From contig CM076269.1 in assembly GCA_038380795.1 (NCBI GenBank), positions 4,340,001-4,404,000 of the forward strand: a DNA stretch of 64,000 bases, in the 5' to 3' direction. Below are positions 1 through 17,900 of the stretch, piece by piece. The position numbers and the translations under genes were made by a program. The stretch is from Pyrocephalus nanus (taxonomy: Eukaryota; Chordata; Aves; Passeriformes; Tyrannidae). Within the stretch, counting starts at the first letter, position 1; each line of letters opens with the position of its first letter. The notes under the pieces were generated by a model. The model saw only the letters and a program-made list of their open reading frames with translations. It made no database searches and was not told where the DNA came from.

Positions 1-3000
1 GTCAAGACCTCCACTGCTTTTTCCAGCACTTATTAGTCTACATCCAGAATTTTCACAATCTTCACAAAGGAGCAAACAGAATTTATGCTACAGAAGAATG
101 CCTTAAATTTGCTTCAAGAAAATCTGAACACGTATTTGTTCCTTCTTTTTCAGCACAGAATGAAGGAAAAACGAGATAACCTATGTGGGTTTCCCACATA
201 GCACGACAAAAACGCAATATTGAATTCCGGGCACCTTGCAAGTCTGCTGATCTTCACCATGGCTTTCACCAAATTAAACAGTGACAGACAACCAGTGCTG
301 AGCAAAGTGACAGCCTCTGGGACAGCCTGTGCTGCTCACAGCACCACATTCCTGTTATCACTGTTACACTGCTGTACCAGGCTGCAAAACCAGACGCAGG
401 GAAAAACCCTCTCCAGCACCGTCACTCCACGGGTTGATGCTTGGCATCTACTCCCTCCCACATTCCCCAATAACTAGAACTACGTGCTGAGGTTAAGACA
501 CGCAATTGTGTTTGATCCAAACAATTCCATTTTCTCTTTCAAGGGATGTATACTCACTGAGGAATACCGCCTGCAAGGAGGCTACTTGTACATTTTTCTG
601 GAATAACGTTCCTTCCTTGCTGTCCACAGCCCTTTTTACTTTGTTTCTGGCCTGCAGGATTTCTACTCGTGTGTTTTCCCCGTGTTTGGATCTTAACAGA
701 TCTTCTCTCATAGGAGGTTGGGGCTTTTCCTGGCAATTGTGGGCACTACAGCTGTCACAATGTCGTGATTTAAGCACAGAAAGTTATTTACATAAGGCAG
801 CTGTATATACTTGAAATAGGGAAAATGAAGGATGGTTTACCAAAATGAGTACTGCTATTTACTCCCCAGAAATGAAAACTGGTAGCGGCTCACAAAAACA
901 GGAAAAGTATTTTTTACCAGGACGCTTTTAAACAAATTACTTCAGCTATATACACGTGCAAAGAGCTCGCTAAGTCTGCAACGAGAATAGGCTGAATTTG
1001 TGTAATTCATCAGAAACCACACAGGGTCTAAATGAAAACACACACTGTAATACAGGAGAAATGCTGACCATTAACTTCTACATGGGAACAGGAGGTGCTG
1101 GTTAACATAATGAGCGCAGGCCTTGAGTTCCCAGGAGCATGAGAAGGGTAAGGACATGCAGTGGGAGACGCAACAATTAAAACTGACAGGCATCTCAGGT
1201 CTGTCAACGACTCTTCTTGCAAAACACCTCAGGTTTTTGCCTGCCTGTATGATGGAAGGCGTCCTCTTTAGCTGACAATGTTCAGAACAGCAAAAGCCCT
1301 AATAATCATTCTTGATCCAACCTTCAGAGCTAATTGCCTTATTCAAATTTCTGATGGTTTAGCCATTATCCACAGTAAAGCTGGGCAGCAAAATAATTAA
1401 TTTAATTAGCTACGTTCTTATAAAGCTGGGTAAGATTAAAAAAAAACCAAATCCAACAAAGCAAGCAAACAAACAACCCCCCCTCCCAACCACTGGATTC
1501 TTTAACTCTTACCCTGCCAAGAAAAATAATGATCAGAGGAAAGTTCTGAACACACTCATCAAGCAGAGTCAGGCAGTGCTGTATCATTCCCCACAGCACT
1601 ACAAACAGCCTGAGCACCTGCCAGTAGAGCTGCTTTCTACTGAGACAATCAGCTGTGCTTTGGGAACAGGACTTGGGCATCCACGCTGTAGTAAATTTTG
1701 CCTGGTGCCTTCAGTGTGGCAGCTTCCAATAACAAGCAGAGAGGGAAACAGGATGGTACATATCCTGTGAGTTGCCATCTGATACATCCCCTTTTCCTGC
1801 TGACAACGTTGTGAAAGGCAAAATTAGAAAATCAGCAAGACAGCAACTTTTATTTGTACTTTAAACACCTAAATAAGCAATATTTGCTGTCAGGTGTGCT
1901 GGAAAATAAGTGATTAAATTCCTTTTACTATTTCAAAACAGATTAATATTTAGTTCAGCCTTGCTTATATACAGAGAGAGATCTTGCCTCTTACAAAAGA
2001 ATTTATTTAGGTTTTTTTTTTTTTTTTTTTTTTATTTCCACTGACAGTACGAAAAAAAAAATCACCCTATATTACAGGGACTGAAGTTTTTCTTTCCACG
2101 CTCACAAAACTCTGCTCAGTCCTACCAAAAGGACTCTGATTCCATCTCCCAGCCGTTACAGCAAAGCTTCCTTACATCATGTGTTTGGAAAGGAGATTTT
2201 TCAGCAGAGGAAGCGAAGCGCTTAGCCATGCCGGCCAAGACTCCACGGATCAGTGACCCTCAGCGGCACGCAGACCACCGCCGTGACATCACACTTTCCA
2301 CAACACGGCTCCCAAAGATGCACATACCGAGAGAAATCTGGAGTTTCAACCTTTGTTTATTTGTTCAAAGGAAGTTGGTTTTTCTTCTTCTTCTTCTTCT
2401 TTTTTTTTCTGGTAGCTTTTTAAGAGCTGTATTGCTTTCTAATCTCACTTTTTGAAAACTGGGGAAACCAGGTGGACCACCTGAGACGAAACGTTTCACA
2501 CACAAGCACTCACCAGCGATAGCAGCAGAAGACAAGGTGATTAATTCACACCATATTAGTCAGGGCTTCCATTAACACAACTAAGGGCTCATCAGGGAAG
2601 GAAAATATGAAATTGTTCCACTGCTGTTACTCTGCTGGAATGCCACATTTTAATCACTGGCTGGAGTATACTGAGCTGAGTGACACAAGGGAGAGAAATG
2701 CTAAACAGAGGATGAAAATAATACAGACTCAGTACAAATGCCTGATCCAGGCACACCCAATCCACCTCCTGCTTCAGCCTGAAACAGGGCTTCATGATTT
2801 AAACAGGTTTCTCAACCTGCTGCCTGCAGAGGCCCCAGCTTGGGAGGTGGTGCCAGACAGCAGCCGTGTGGGTCTGGTAAAATTCGGCACAGGAAACAAA
2901 ATGGTCAAATATTAGAGACGCTTAAATTTCAGAGGAACTCATTTGTAAACTACAGTGACACCCCTCGCCATTTATTTTTTTTTCATCAACCATCTACAAC

Positions 3001-6000
3001 CCACAAAAAGGGCTGCAACAGCCTGATGGTACAAGCAGAAGGTCACAGAAACTTAGTTCTCAAAGGGGTTCACTAAGTCAGAGCTTTGCCTCCTGCCATT
3101 CCAGATATCAAATTCCCTAGTTCATTTGAAAACAAAAGTACAACAAAATAGATTCTCACTCTAGGATTTTTGTCTTGATTACTCTTGGAAGACCATCTCA
3201 CAATCCTATTCTTCTCTGATTAAAACCTTTCTGTAGTTTTCAGCCTATGTTTTCTCACAGGAAATTCAAACCCAATTATATTTCACTCTTGAAATCTCCT
3301 TTTCTGATACATTTGAGTTCCACACCTGTTCAGTATTCCTGGCAAAAAAACCTTCTCAAGCTTTAAGAAATAGTATGAATTTCTGATCTCTACCATACAA
3401 AATGCTTTACCTGATACATTCTAGTCTTGCACTTACCTTTCCTTCCTCCAAAAGAGTGGCTGCTCACCAGTCCTCTATTTCAACCAGTACATTCTGACAT
3501 ATTGTAATTTACTCTTGAGCTCCTATTCTTGTTTCTAGTCCCCAAAATCATAATTTCTGTGTTTGTAGCCAAACTCTGTGTGCTATAACTGTCCTATAAC
3601 ATATTGGTTCATGAGACATATATTTTGCACACTGGTCTTGTAAATCATTCAGAGGAGGTCTACTAAACTGCAAGAGAAGACCTTTAAGAATGGTAGTAGA
3701 AGTTAAATAAATGAGGACACATGTCTGGACTGAAGAAGTCACAAAGCAACAGACTGAGGGTAATAATCCCACTGAAAAGGCCCAATGGATGTACCAGAAA
3801 ACTTTAAAATAGGACTTGAAAAAAGTGTGTCCTCCAACACCTGTTACAGAGGAAAAGCCTCCCTGAGCGAGCCAGGAGATTTTGATATATAAATTTAAAG
3901 AAACATCAAAATAAATTCACTTTTAAAAAGGCTACTCCCCACAACGATGAAGAAAAATCAGCACTGAAAGGCAAGCTGCCCAAAAAACAAAACCACATCA
4001 CCTCCTACCACACTCTGCAGCAGATAGCACTCACATCTCTTCTCTTCCTAGGAAGTGTATCAGGTATCACTACAAACTGTCAAGGCTTTTACCCATTTCC
4101 CTATTACTCAGATTCAACTCACCTGAAGGCTCCAGCCAGTGCTGCTTACCAATAAAAACCAGAAACAAGGACTAGTGATAGTTGCTGAGGAGAAAGCAAT
4201 TATACATGATTTTAAAGAAAAGCCACAGCTCTTATAATGCCCTCCTTCCACACTGCTCTGGGCAATTAACAATCTTAGGATGCTAAATAAATAAGAACAA
4301 TAAGAATTCTATGATAAGAATCATGGAAGTTATAAATTACACCCTTAGCATCTGCTGTGTCCACCTGCAACACCATCCTTAGTTTACAGTGGCTTGATCC
4401 TTTTACTAAAAATAGCTACACATAGCCTTTTACTAAAAATGTCAAACTGATTAAATGATTATGATGATTTAAATGATCACATTTAAAACCCCCTTAATCT
4501 TGAAGCAGTATGTGTGAGGAAATCTGAAGACAAATCCAGAGCAAGATTATTATTTTCTCATCATCTGTGGAAGAGGTGTAGAGTTAATTGTTCATGCTCA
4601 GGGCTAGATTAAGCCATCCTTACATCCAAATGGTTTGCTTTTTTGTTCCTAATGAAAGTTTACTCTTTAGAGAACCTGACCCTTAAGGAAGCAAATTATT
4701 TCTTCCCCCACACAGATTCTCCAGGCTGCTTAGCAAAGCATGCAAAGGCAACATGCCTCCCGTGCCTGTGATGGATGAAACAGTGACCAGTAACAGCCTA
4801 AGTGAGTGATGAAGTAGGAAAGATATTTAAAGAGAGCAGAATCAGAAAGTGATAGGAAAAAAATCTGGATGTGGAAAATGAGATTTCATGAAGGATGTTA
4901 AATTTACACGACCAAGTATTCTGTTGTTCCATTATTTCTCAAGCAGGTGCCTTTAGGAATCAAGTTTAGCAAAATATTTTTATTGTATGCAGGATCCAAG
5001 AAAAGGATACATTCAGACTTGTAATGAACATAAAAAACCTAATGAAGCTGCTACCTTGTCAATCAGGTGTAGGCTGAGACAGCCAAAAATAACAGGAAGA
5101 GTTCCAATAGAGCAAAGAACATGCATCTGCTACATCAGCTCTTGATGCAAAGATGTCAAAAACATTCCTGTGTGTGCAGAGTGGGCGAACAGCAAACAGA
5201 AACTTGTACAGGCTTCCTTTGCTCTCGTGAACTTCTGAACAACCAGGAAAGAGTAAGACTGGCAGAGTCAGCTGCTTGCTACTGGGAATGAAGACAGTCA
5301 GTCTTACCTGCCCCCAAAAACACCAGCACCAAACAGGGATAAAACAACAGAGCAAACTACGTTCCTTTAGTCCTTACAGGCTTTGCACGTACGTGCTCTC
5401 ATGCTACTACTGAATGCAATTCTGCAAGTCTAATCTATTGACATCTAATTTTACATTATGAAGCTTCATTAACCAAGGTGCAACACGACAAAAAAAGGCC
5501 TGAAACTGCAGGCACAGCGAGCAACAGTGCTGTGCCAGTGGGATTCCCTCAGTCAAACGCTAGACAAAGGCAGCCAGTCATGAGATGTTATGCTTTACAG
5601 TGCTTTAATGCACACCTCAGAATTTGTCATCAGCAGTTCAGCTACCCTTTGACACATTTCTTACTGTGCATTTATAATCCTGGCTTTACTCCCTGTCACT
5701 TGCACTGCTCATATGCAAGCTGTCTATACTGTGCCACGTTACCTCACTTTCACTGAGCATACTTGCTCTTCTGTCTGTGGGCAATTAACTCAATTTTGCG
5801 ACAACTAAGTTTCAGCAACCAGTTTGAACTTCTCATCAGACTTTTGGCATGGGTTGCAAAAAGCCTGCCAGCAAACTATGGCCACAAGCAGCAGTTGTTT
5901 TCACCAGGGAAACTCATTCTTCAGCGAGATCCCTCTGCTGCTACAGTGCAAGCACAGCCAACATCCAGCAGCTACCTCTGCTGTGGGGTTCTCTCACCCC

Positions 6001-7568
6001 TGTCACACAGGAGAGGGTATACCCTGTAAGAGCTGAACCAGTGGTATGCATTTACTAGAGGAATGACTCCAAAATACACAGTGCAGCAATCTGCTCAAGA
6101 ACCTAGTACAGACTTCTTTCAAATAAGAGACCACTTTGTCCTCTGTGCCCAGACAAGCAAGACACGGAACAAAAAGGGCAGAAGCAGCTGCTGCTGTTCA
6201 TACACAGCATCTGACTTAAGAAAACTTGTGTGGTTTTCGGTGCTACCTCACATCTTCTCTGAGCCTTTTTTCTGAAAAAGAACCAGAAGATCAACACTGC
6301 CGCCTGTGAAGACACAGTCTGTTTTCTGACTCGCACACAATCTACTCGTTGTCTCCCAGGCCCCCTAAGCAAATTGGCCTGGACTGCCAAAAAAGAGGGA
6401 CACCCAGACAGGCAATAGAACTGTAAGGTCAGGGTGCCACTTTGCAGTGCAGGGGTATTTCCCTACTGCTTGAACATGTTTAAAAAATAGTGCCAAACTG
6501 CGTTGTGACAGAGCACAGTTCTCGTGACAGAAACATTCGGTTCAGTTGAACCGATTTCGCTGATGGTGACTTTCGTTTTATATATTCTCTTTGCCCTTGA
6601 AATTATTCCAATCTGTGCATTAATCCCTTGCAGGGCCTCTCTCTCGTTGTGCCACCTACACACCCATATTTTCCAGGAAATTTTCACCTTGTCTCAACTG
6701 GAGTCTTTCTCTTGGGAGTACACAGCCTGTTACACTGCAGTTGATTACCTTCAAAAAGAGCCTGAAGACAAAAAGACACCTCACGACTTAAGCAGCTCAC
6801 TGATGTTCTGTTGCAACATTTATATAAAGAGTCATTTTGGCTAAGATGGCCTAAACAGACAGGGAACAAATCAGAGAGATTAAGTGCATGACAACAACAA
6901 AAACAAAATTCCATCCAGGATCACAGCAAGAGCTCGGAGCAGCATTTCTGCCTTACATGGGAGTGTTTTAATTGTGCAGCTGGAAATTAGAATTCTATAA
7001 ACTGGTGGTTTTATTCGAACAGCAGCCCTTTATCACATTTGGGCACTGTTTATCAAAGAGCTTACCATATGACCAGGCCAGCAAAAGCATAGGAAAAGCA
7101 GAAAACTGAAGCACAGCACGAGTCACTGGCCTGACAACATTGCCTGTGGCAGGGCCAAGAACTGAACTTCCTTGGGCATCCTCACATTGCCCCAGCTGAG
7201 ACAGCAATGGATGTCTGTGCAGAACTACTTCCCCCAGCACTATGTAGAAAACAGCTCTCACTCATGGTATCAAAAAATTGTGTAAACAAATACAACCTTT
7301 TAATTACCCTGCCAGAAAGCTAACACCGACTAAGAAGCAGCCAGTGCCCAGGCTGGCTCTGCTCCAGCCTTCCTAGCTGTCAATTCCAGCCATTCAGAGT
7401 CTTTGTTTGAGTTCCCCCATGAGGTGACCTTTACAAAATTCAGCTCTTCTGATGATCAGGAAATTTGGTTACACACAGTATCATTACATGGGATGCTCTT
7501 AAAACACAACAAAAAACATGATTATAAACAAATAACTCCCAGTCAAGTTCAATAACAGACAGTAATAC
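1..7568 (-). other. EIF2B3 intron 2 (partial), no gene seen
   Basis: This AT-richer stretch lies downstream of EIF2B3 coding exon 2. I looked for the next expected exon, which encodes the conserved SCDLITDVALHEVVDLFRA region, and did not find it on the minus strand, so the whole stretch is read as one intron. It contains a T run at 2012-2033 and a TTC-rich tract near 2380-2412. The open frames here are short and have no recognisable similarity. Confidence 0.75.
2012..2033. repeat. poly(T) run
   Basis: There are 22 uninterrupted T bases in EIF2B3 intron 2. On the transcribed minus strand this reads as poly(A). It could be the tail of an old retroposed copy, but no flanking element was recognised. 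Confidence 0.85.
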
Positions 7569-11540
<3,972 letters not shown>

Positions 11541-11554
11541 CCCCTGGCGGCCGG

Positions 11555-11685
11555 AGTGGGGCATGCGGGGGTGTGTTGGTGGTGTTGGGGGGCACTGGGG
11601 GACATTTGGGGTCTATATGGGGACACTGGGGGTATTTGGGACTGTGTGGTGCAATCGCGGCTGACTGGGGGTGCACTAGGTGGTC
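11555..11685 (+). repeat. G-rich imperfect tandem repeat, G-quadruplex-prone
   Basis: This holds repeated short G runs separated by 5-12 bases, of the form ttggggggcactgggggac, then ggggacactgggggt and similar. The plus strand has enough G3-G6 runs to form intramolecular quadruplexes. It lies upstream of EIF2B3 and just downstream of the 3' end of the HECTD3-like gene. Confidence 0.65.
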
Positions 11686-11920
11686 GGTTCGCTGCTGTGC
11701 TCCCCATGCACACCGTGTGCAGGGCAGGGACAGGACCCACAGCTTCCCCCAGGGACACCACTCTCTCCACCCCGCAGGACTCTCTGCCTGCCCAGAACCC
11801 AGCAAGGCAGTGCCATGCTGGCCCCTCCAGCTGCAGCACTGGCCACAGGCTCCAGGCCCAGCCCTGGAGGAGCACAGACACGAACAGGACCCAGGCCAGG
11901 ACAGGAGCTGGCCCTGCAGT

Positions 11921-11926
11921 TTTATT
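11921..11926 (-). terminator. Poly(A) signal of HECTD3-like copy A
   Basis: This is AATAAA on the minus strand, 60 bases beyond the copy A stop codon at 11986. It implies a very short 3' UTR of roughly 80 bases, with transcript cleavage just upstream of the EIF2B3 promoter island. Confidence 0.75.
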
Positions 11927-11985
11927 GAACCCGGTGTCCCCGAGGGGGGCTGCTCCCGCGGCCTGGAGCACAAGGTGGGGTGGTC

Positions 11986-14900
11986 TCATTCATCCCAGGG
12001 GTTCTTGTCGGTGTCGATGGACATGCAGTTGTACACGGCGTAGCGCAGCAGCTCCTCACACACCTTGGCCCTGGCAGGGCAGAATGCTGGGTCAAGGCAC
12101 GGAAAACCTCAGGCTTCCCTCCCTACATCTGCCCACACATCCCCCAGGGCAGGGTCTGGGGAGTCTGGAAGGGAACCCCAATGCCAGCCCCAGGGAGAGG
12201 GGAGAGTGCCTGTCCCCAGCTCGACTCACGAGGAATAGTTGGGCAAGTAGAAGGTGCAGGAGCATGTGGAGGCCTGGGGCATCAGGTCCAACGCATCCAA
12301 GCTTGGGAGAAAAATGAGAGTCAGACTCGGGCACGGCACAGGGCCCTCACACTGTGTGGGGACCCCAGCAGGGCACAGGGACCCCAGCAGGGCAGGACAG
12401 ACTCACTTTGACCTTTCTGGGTAGACAGTGATCTGAACTGGGAGGCGGCTCCGACCGGTGACGAACTTGAGGAAGCGGCTGAGATCCTCTGAGGGGAAGG
12501 ACAGGGATCAGGCTCAGGGACAGGAACAGGACTGTCCCAGTCGCTGCTGTCGCAGCAGGTCCTGCCCTTGCAGGATCACCCCAGGAACAAGGGGCAAAGC
12601 TAAGGGATGCTTCAGCATCCCAGGAAGGGCCAGGTGGGACAACCTCAGCCAGCTCCTAGGGAAGCAGCTGGTGAGCATCCCTGGTGCACAAGGCAGTGGG
12701 TACCCTAAACCCTCACCCATCCCACAACACATGAAGAGCAGGGAAAGGCTTGGGGCCACTCACCACTGGTGAAATTGTTGAGTGCTTCCAGGAAGTACTG
12801 GACACGGGTGTCATCAGAGGAAAAGTCATCAAACTTGACTGTGACAAAGAATGTGCAATGGCCTCATTAGAAACTACCAGCAAAGCAAAGGAGAGGAGGA
12901 GACCCTCTGCTCCCCAGTGAGCCCCTGAGAGCCCCTGGCACCCCTGAGTGGGGCCAGCACCCAGTGCTGTGGTGGGTGGAAAAATAGGGGTTCCAGTTTG
13001 CAGGGTGGCCATTCGCCTCTGCCCATAGTGCCTGAGGACCAGACGGACCAGAGCGGAGACCAGTGGGGTTTGCAGCTAAACCTGAAGCATCCCTATCCAG
13101 GGTTCCTCCAGCTTATCCTGCCCCAGGCCCCTCAGCACCCCATGGCCAGGACAAGCAGCATCAAGGGGAGTCCATGCCCTGCTGGGGGCTGGGAGCAGCT
13201 TTGGGCTGGCCCTGTGACTTACTGAACTTCCGCAGTTCGGCCACCGTGATCTCAGGGTCCCCACAGATCCTCTTTTCCATCTGCTGCCAGGTGAGCAGGT
13301 CCAGCACAGGCTGGGGCACCACACGGAGCAGCCCAGCACGCATGGCTGCGATCTGGGGGGCACAGGAGGGGCTCTGTGTCACCAGGGCGGGTCTGAGCCC
13401 AGGGATGCCACCCAGGGCACTGTGGGCAAGGACCACTGGACCCCAGAGGGGGTGCAGGGCTCATGGACATCCTGGGCATGGAACTGCCCGACTGGAGCTA
13501 GTTTGGGGGACACATTTTCATGACGTGAACCCCACAAGTCCTAGGATGGCTTGCCATGGGAGCAGGGTCCCCTTGGAGCCATGCCAGCCCTGGGGGACAG
13601 TGTCACCTGCTCCTTGCTCTCCTCCAGCCGCGCCTTCTGCACCAGGCGGATGAACTCCCTGCGGTCCTCGTAGCGCACCACGGTGTTGCTGCCGTTGGGG
13701 ATCAGCTCCACCACGCGCTGGTCGCTCAGCACTGTCGTGTAGGTCAGCTCCCTGCCAAACATAAACTCGAAGGCTTCCCTGTCCACCTGCTCCAGCACCT
13801 CCAGCAGCTTCACCTGCAAGCCAGATGGGCAGCAGCCACCACAGTGGAGCCAGAGCAGCCTCAGGAGTGCCAGGCACTGCCCTGCCAGCCCCCAGCCCTG
13901 CTCACCAGCTCTGAGTCCACGGTGGCGAAGTCCTTGCTCCAGCTGACCTCCTCTGCTGCCAGCTGCTTCCACACCAGCGCCGGCAAAGACAGGATCTGCC
14001 AAAGGGAGCGGACACGTGCATCCTTCTCCTGTCCCTCTTTCACCCACAGGCAGTGGGTGAGACACAACAGCCCCTACCAAGCCCCCCTCACTAGCCAGGA
14101 AGGCTCTGCTGTGCTCACCAGAAACTCCTTGCTCCTCAGGGCTGCTCCCATCAGCTGCCCGATCCACTCATACTTGGGGAAGTCCTTGCAGGAGGGGTTG
14201 GGGACATACATGTCCCTGGTGTCACTGCTGCTGTTACCCTGTGGGAGAGAGGCTCAGGACCCACAGAAAGAGATTTGACCAGCCCAGCATGGCTTCTCCT
14301 GCAGCCTCCCCCTCCATCACTGCTCTGCCTGCCTCTGCTGCCCTTTACACCCCTCCAGAAGATCTCCACCACCCGGGCACAAGCACCGCTCCCCCAGCCA
14401 ACAGCCTTGAAAGCATTAAGGTAAGACTAACCACCCAAAAATCCCCAGGCTCTGCTGGCTGCCCCCACTGGCCTGGACAGGCAAACAGTCAAACCTGGTT
14501 CGAGGTGCGCACGAAGAAGGGCAGGGGCACGGGGACATCTCCTGAGCTGGGACACAGCTCCTCTGACACGTCTGACAGGCTGTCCCGAAAGCCACCACCT
14601 GCAGTGGGGGCAGAGGCTGGTTATTGCCTGACACACCAAGGGCAGACACTGAGCCGCAGCATCTGCCCAGCTACTCCCCTCCCTGGGGAAGGGGAAGCAC
14701 TGGTGGGGTAGGGGAGATGCTGGGACCACCCCAAGTGTGCAGAGCGGGGCTGCCTCTCACAGAGCAGCTGGGGCAGTGTGGGCACCCACTGATCTGCCCA
14801 GGGGAGAGCCCTGGGGCAGGAGGGAAGAGCTCTCACCATTGTCAATGATGCCCTCACTGATGAAATCGCACTCCCACCACTGGGTGTAGGTCAGGGGCCA

Positions 14901-17900
14901 CCTGTGGGGAAGCAACAGCCCCATGCACATCCCTCCTCTTGAGAGCACCAGCAGCACTTGGCATCCCCTCGCACCCTGCTCTGGGGAGGTGACACTCTGC
15001 AAATATGATGCTGAAGACCTACCTGTAGTCCAGGGGCTGATTGTTCTTGGAAGATCTGAGGCCTTCGTACAGCTGGAAAGTAGCAGAGCGGAAAGAGGAT
15101 GAGACACCGCGGGGGCAAGTGATGCTGAACTGGCAGGAGCCTGGCACTGGGCATGGCACTGCCATACCTGGGTGAAAACGGTGTTCCTGCAGCTGGGGTC
15201 CAGTGCAGGGTTGGCACGGTGCTCCCGGGCCAGGAGCCGGTTGATGTAGAGCTTTGGCGTGCTGTGGGGAGCAGTGCTCTCCGAGGACTGGAGACAGTGG
15301 GCAATGAGGGCTGAGCTCTGCTTGGACAGCAGCAGGAATGGCTTCATGCTCTGACAAGGCACAGGCAGGGATGGTTAGAGAGCTGATCCTGCCACCATGT
15401 GCCCTCTTTTCCTCTCTGCAAGCACAGCCCTTGGTGTCACAGAGGATTCTCCTCCACCCCTCTGGCAGTGCCCAGTGTGGCAGCTCTCAGCCCTGGGCTG
15501 GTCTGTCCCCACTGGATCAAGGAGGACACAGCACAGCCCCCAGAAAATCATCTGAGCTCGTGAGGACACACCAATACTGGCAACACCCCAGGGGAGCCCA
15601 GCAAATGCTCACCCTGAGTGCATTAAAGGTGCCAATGCTGTCCTCGGAGAGGGGGACCAGGTAACACAGGACACTTTCCAGGAGCTGGACAAACCTGGAG
15701 ACAGGAGAGAAGCATCATGAGGCTGTAGGAGGGTGGCATTTCACCACAGACAGCCCCAGCCCCTGGGCACTGTGCTCTCTGCACATGGGTCTCCTCCAGC
15801 CCATGGAGGGACACCAGACACCAAAGGGAGCACCCAACCAGCACCCTCTGGCCAAGCATTTTTTTCATACCCCCCAAGAAAACGCTGTAAACAGGGGCAG
15901 CCCAGCACACACCGCAGCACTGCAGCTGAATTGCTGCAGAGGGTCTCTCTGTGGGGACAGTGCTGACTCCAGCCCGGAGCTGCCCTGAAGGCCAGGGCAT
16001 GATTCTTCTTGGGACTGGGCTCACAGCAGGGACGGTGACACCCCCATGCCATACCTCTGAATGAGCACAGCCCGCCGATACAGCACGTCGGTGTCCACCC
16101 CTTCCAGGAGAGGGTAGCGAACCAGCCGGGCTGGCTGGAACATGTCAGCGTTGAGGATCAAGTCCCACTCCCAGAAGGATGTGATCTTAATCCCTTGCAG
16201 ACGGACATTGTACCCTTGGTCTGCCGAGAAGGAACAGCGATGCTGAGTGCTCTGCTGCAGCCCCGGGCAAGGCGCCCCCAGCACCTGCAGCATCCCATAT
16301 GAAGCTCATTCCTCATCTTTCCCCTCCAGTGGATCCCCAAAAAGCAGCAGGTGCTGCAGGAAGAGCCGCAGGTGCTGGGACCAGCTGCATGTTTAGGGCC
16401 AGGCTGGGCTGGCAGCCCCGCTCTGGCAGTGCAGGCTCACCCCGGCACTCCAGGAAGCGGATCTCCAGCACTGGCATGTGGGTTTTCATGTCCCTGAGGA
16501 TGCAGACATTCTGGTAGCTGTTCCTGCACACAGCATGGAGAGGGATGGTGGAGCCACGAGGCACAGACACCAGCAAGGCAGCCAGCGAGGCACAGGCCAC
16601 TCTGGCTCCCCAGACGAGGATACGCTGCTACCCGTGGTGAAAGCCCCCAAAGCCTCACCAGGGCCGAGGCAGGAGGGGCCCAAGCAGAGAGAAGAGGCTG
16701 TCAGAGGCACAGAGACATTCTGGAGAAGGTGGAAGCCACATCCAAAGAGCCAGAAAAGAGAAAAATTCCAAGCAGCACAGAAAGACAAGATGGCCAAGAG
16801 CATGTCACTGTTCTTGGGGGGTCCCAGCACATCTCACAAGGGCAGACCCATCCTTCCAGCAGAGCTGATCATCCAAGGGTTTTTGAAGGAAACAGGGATT
16901 TGTGGAGATGAGCAATTTGCTAAGTATTTTTTCAAAGCCTTTCTCAAGGTCCCATCAAAGTCCTATGGGCCCATGGGGAAAAATCACTGCAAATAAGCAG
17001 ACAGAGGGAAGAGTTGGCTCCTGCAGCTGCAAAGGACACCTCGGCAGTTTCATGGGTTCTTCTTCAAAGACAGATCTCACTGCTCAGCCAAAAAAGGCAA
17101 GTTCTGGAGAAGGTGAACGAGATCTTTGCACTCCTGAGTGAACTCCTGCCTGCCTTGAGAAGGGTGCTCAGAGCCAGAGTGAGGATAGGGACAGGAAGCT
17201 CCCCAGGACCTCTTGGCTACAGCATGGCAGAGAGGCTCAGAGGGGTGACAGCAGTGGCATGTGTCCCCAGAGGTGAGGAGGAGGAGGCAGAAAGTCACCA
17301 GGAAGAAGGAAGCACAATGCAGACCAGCTGCCACAGCATAGGTGAGGAGCAGGAGAGGGGATGAAGGTGCTCAGCTGGCACAGGGAGGTGAGGGACCACC
17401 ACACTTGTGGGGACAGATGTAGCCTTCACCCAGGGAGTCCCCAACCCTTGGAGAGCAACTGTCACTGGCAAGTGACTCAGGACCAACCCCAGCCCTTTCC
17501 TTAGCACCTGCTCAGGATGCAGAGACAGCTCGGGAGTTCAGCACAAGCTGGACCCAGACTGCTCCTCGCTCATTACTCACTCGTTAATTAGGACTGTTCT
17601 CAGGTGCTGCAGCCTGTTCAGTGTCCCCCCATACACAGCCACCCGCCTGGGTACATAGGAGCTGGACTGCCCGTCCAGCATCAGCCACAGCCTCCTAGGG
17701 ATGAGAAGAGCAAGGTGCAGTGTTGTCCTCCCCTCCTGAGCTGCCTGGGCACAGAGATGCCCCCAGAATTCTCCCAGGCCTGGGGGCAAGGCTGTGTCTT
17801 CCTGGGGTGCCTCTGGCAGCAGCTGTCCCTCACTTCAACCCCAAGTCCCCAGCTGCAGCTGGGGGAAAGCTGGGTTGAGGAGGAAGCGGGTGCTTTGTCC

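Noticed and set aside
13541..14167. A 208-codon continuous minus frame as a separate gene
   Set aside because: It is read-through of copy A exon 16 into its introns. Splice sites at 13607, 13813, 13906 and 13995 define the real exons.
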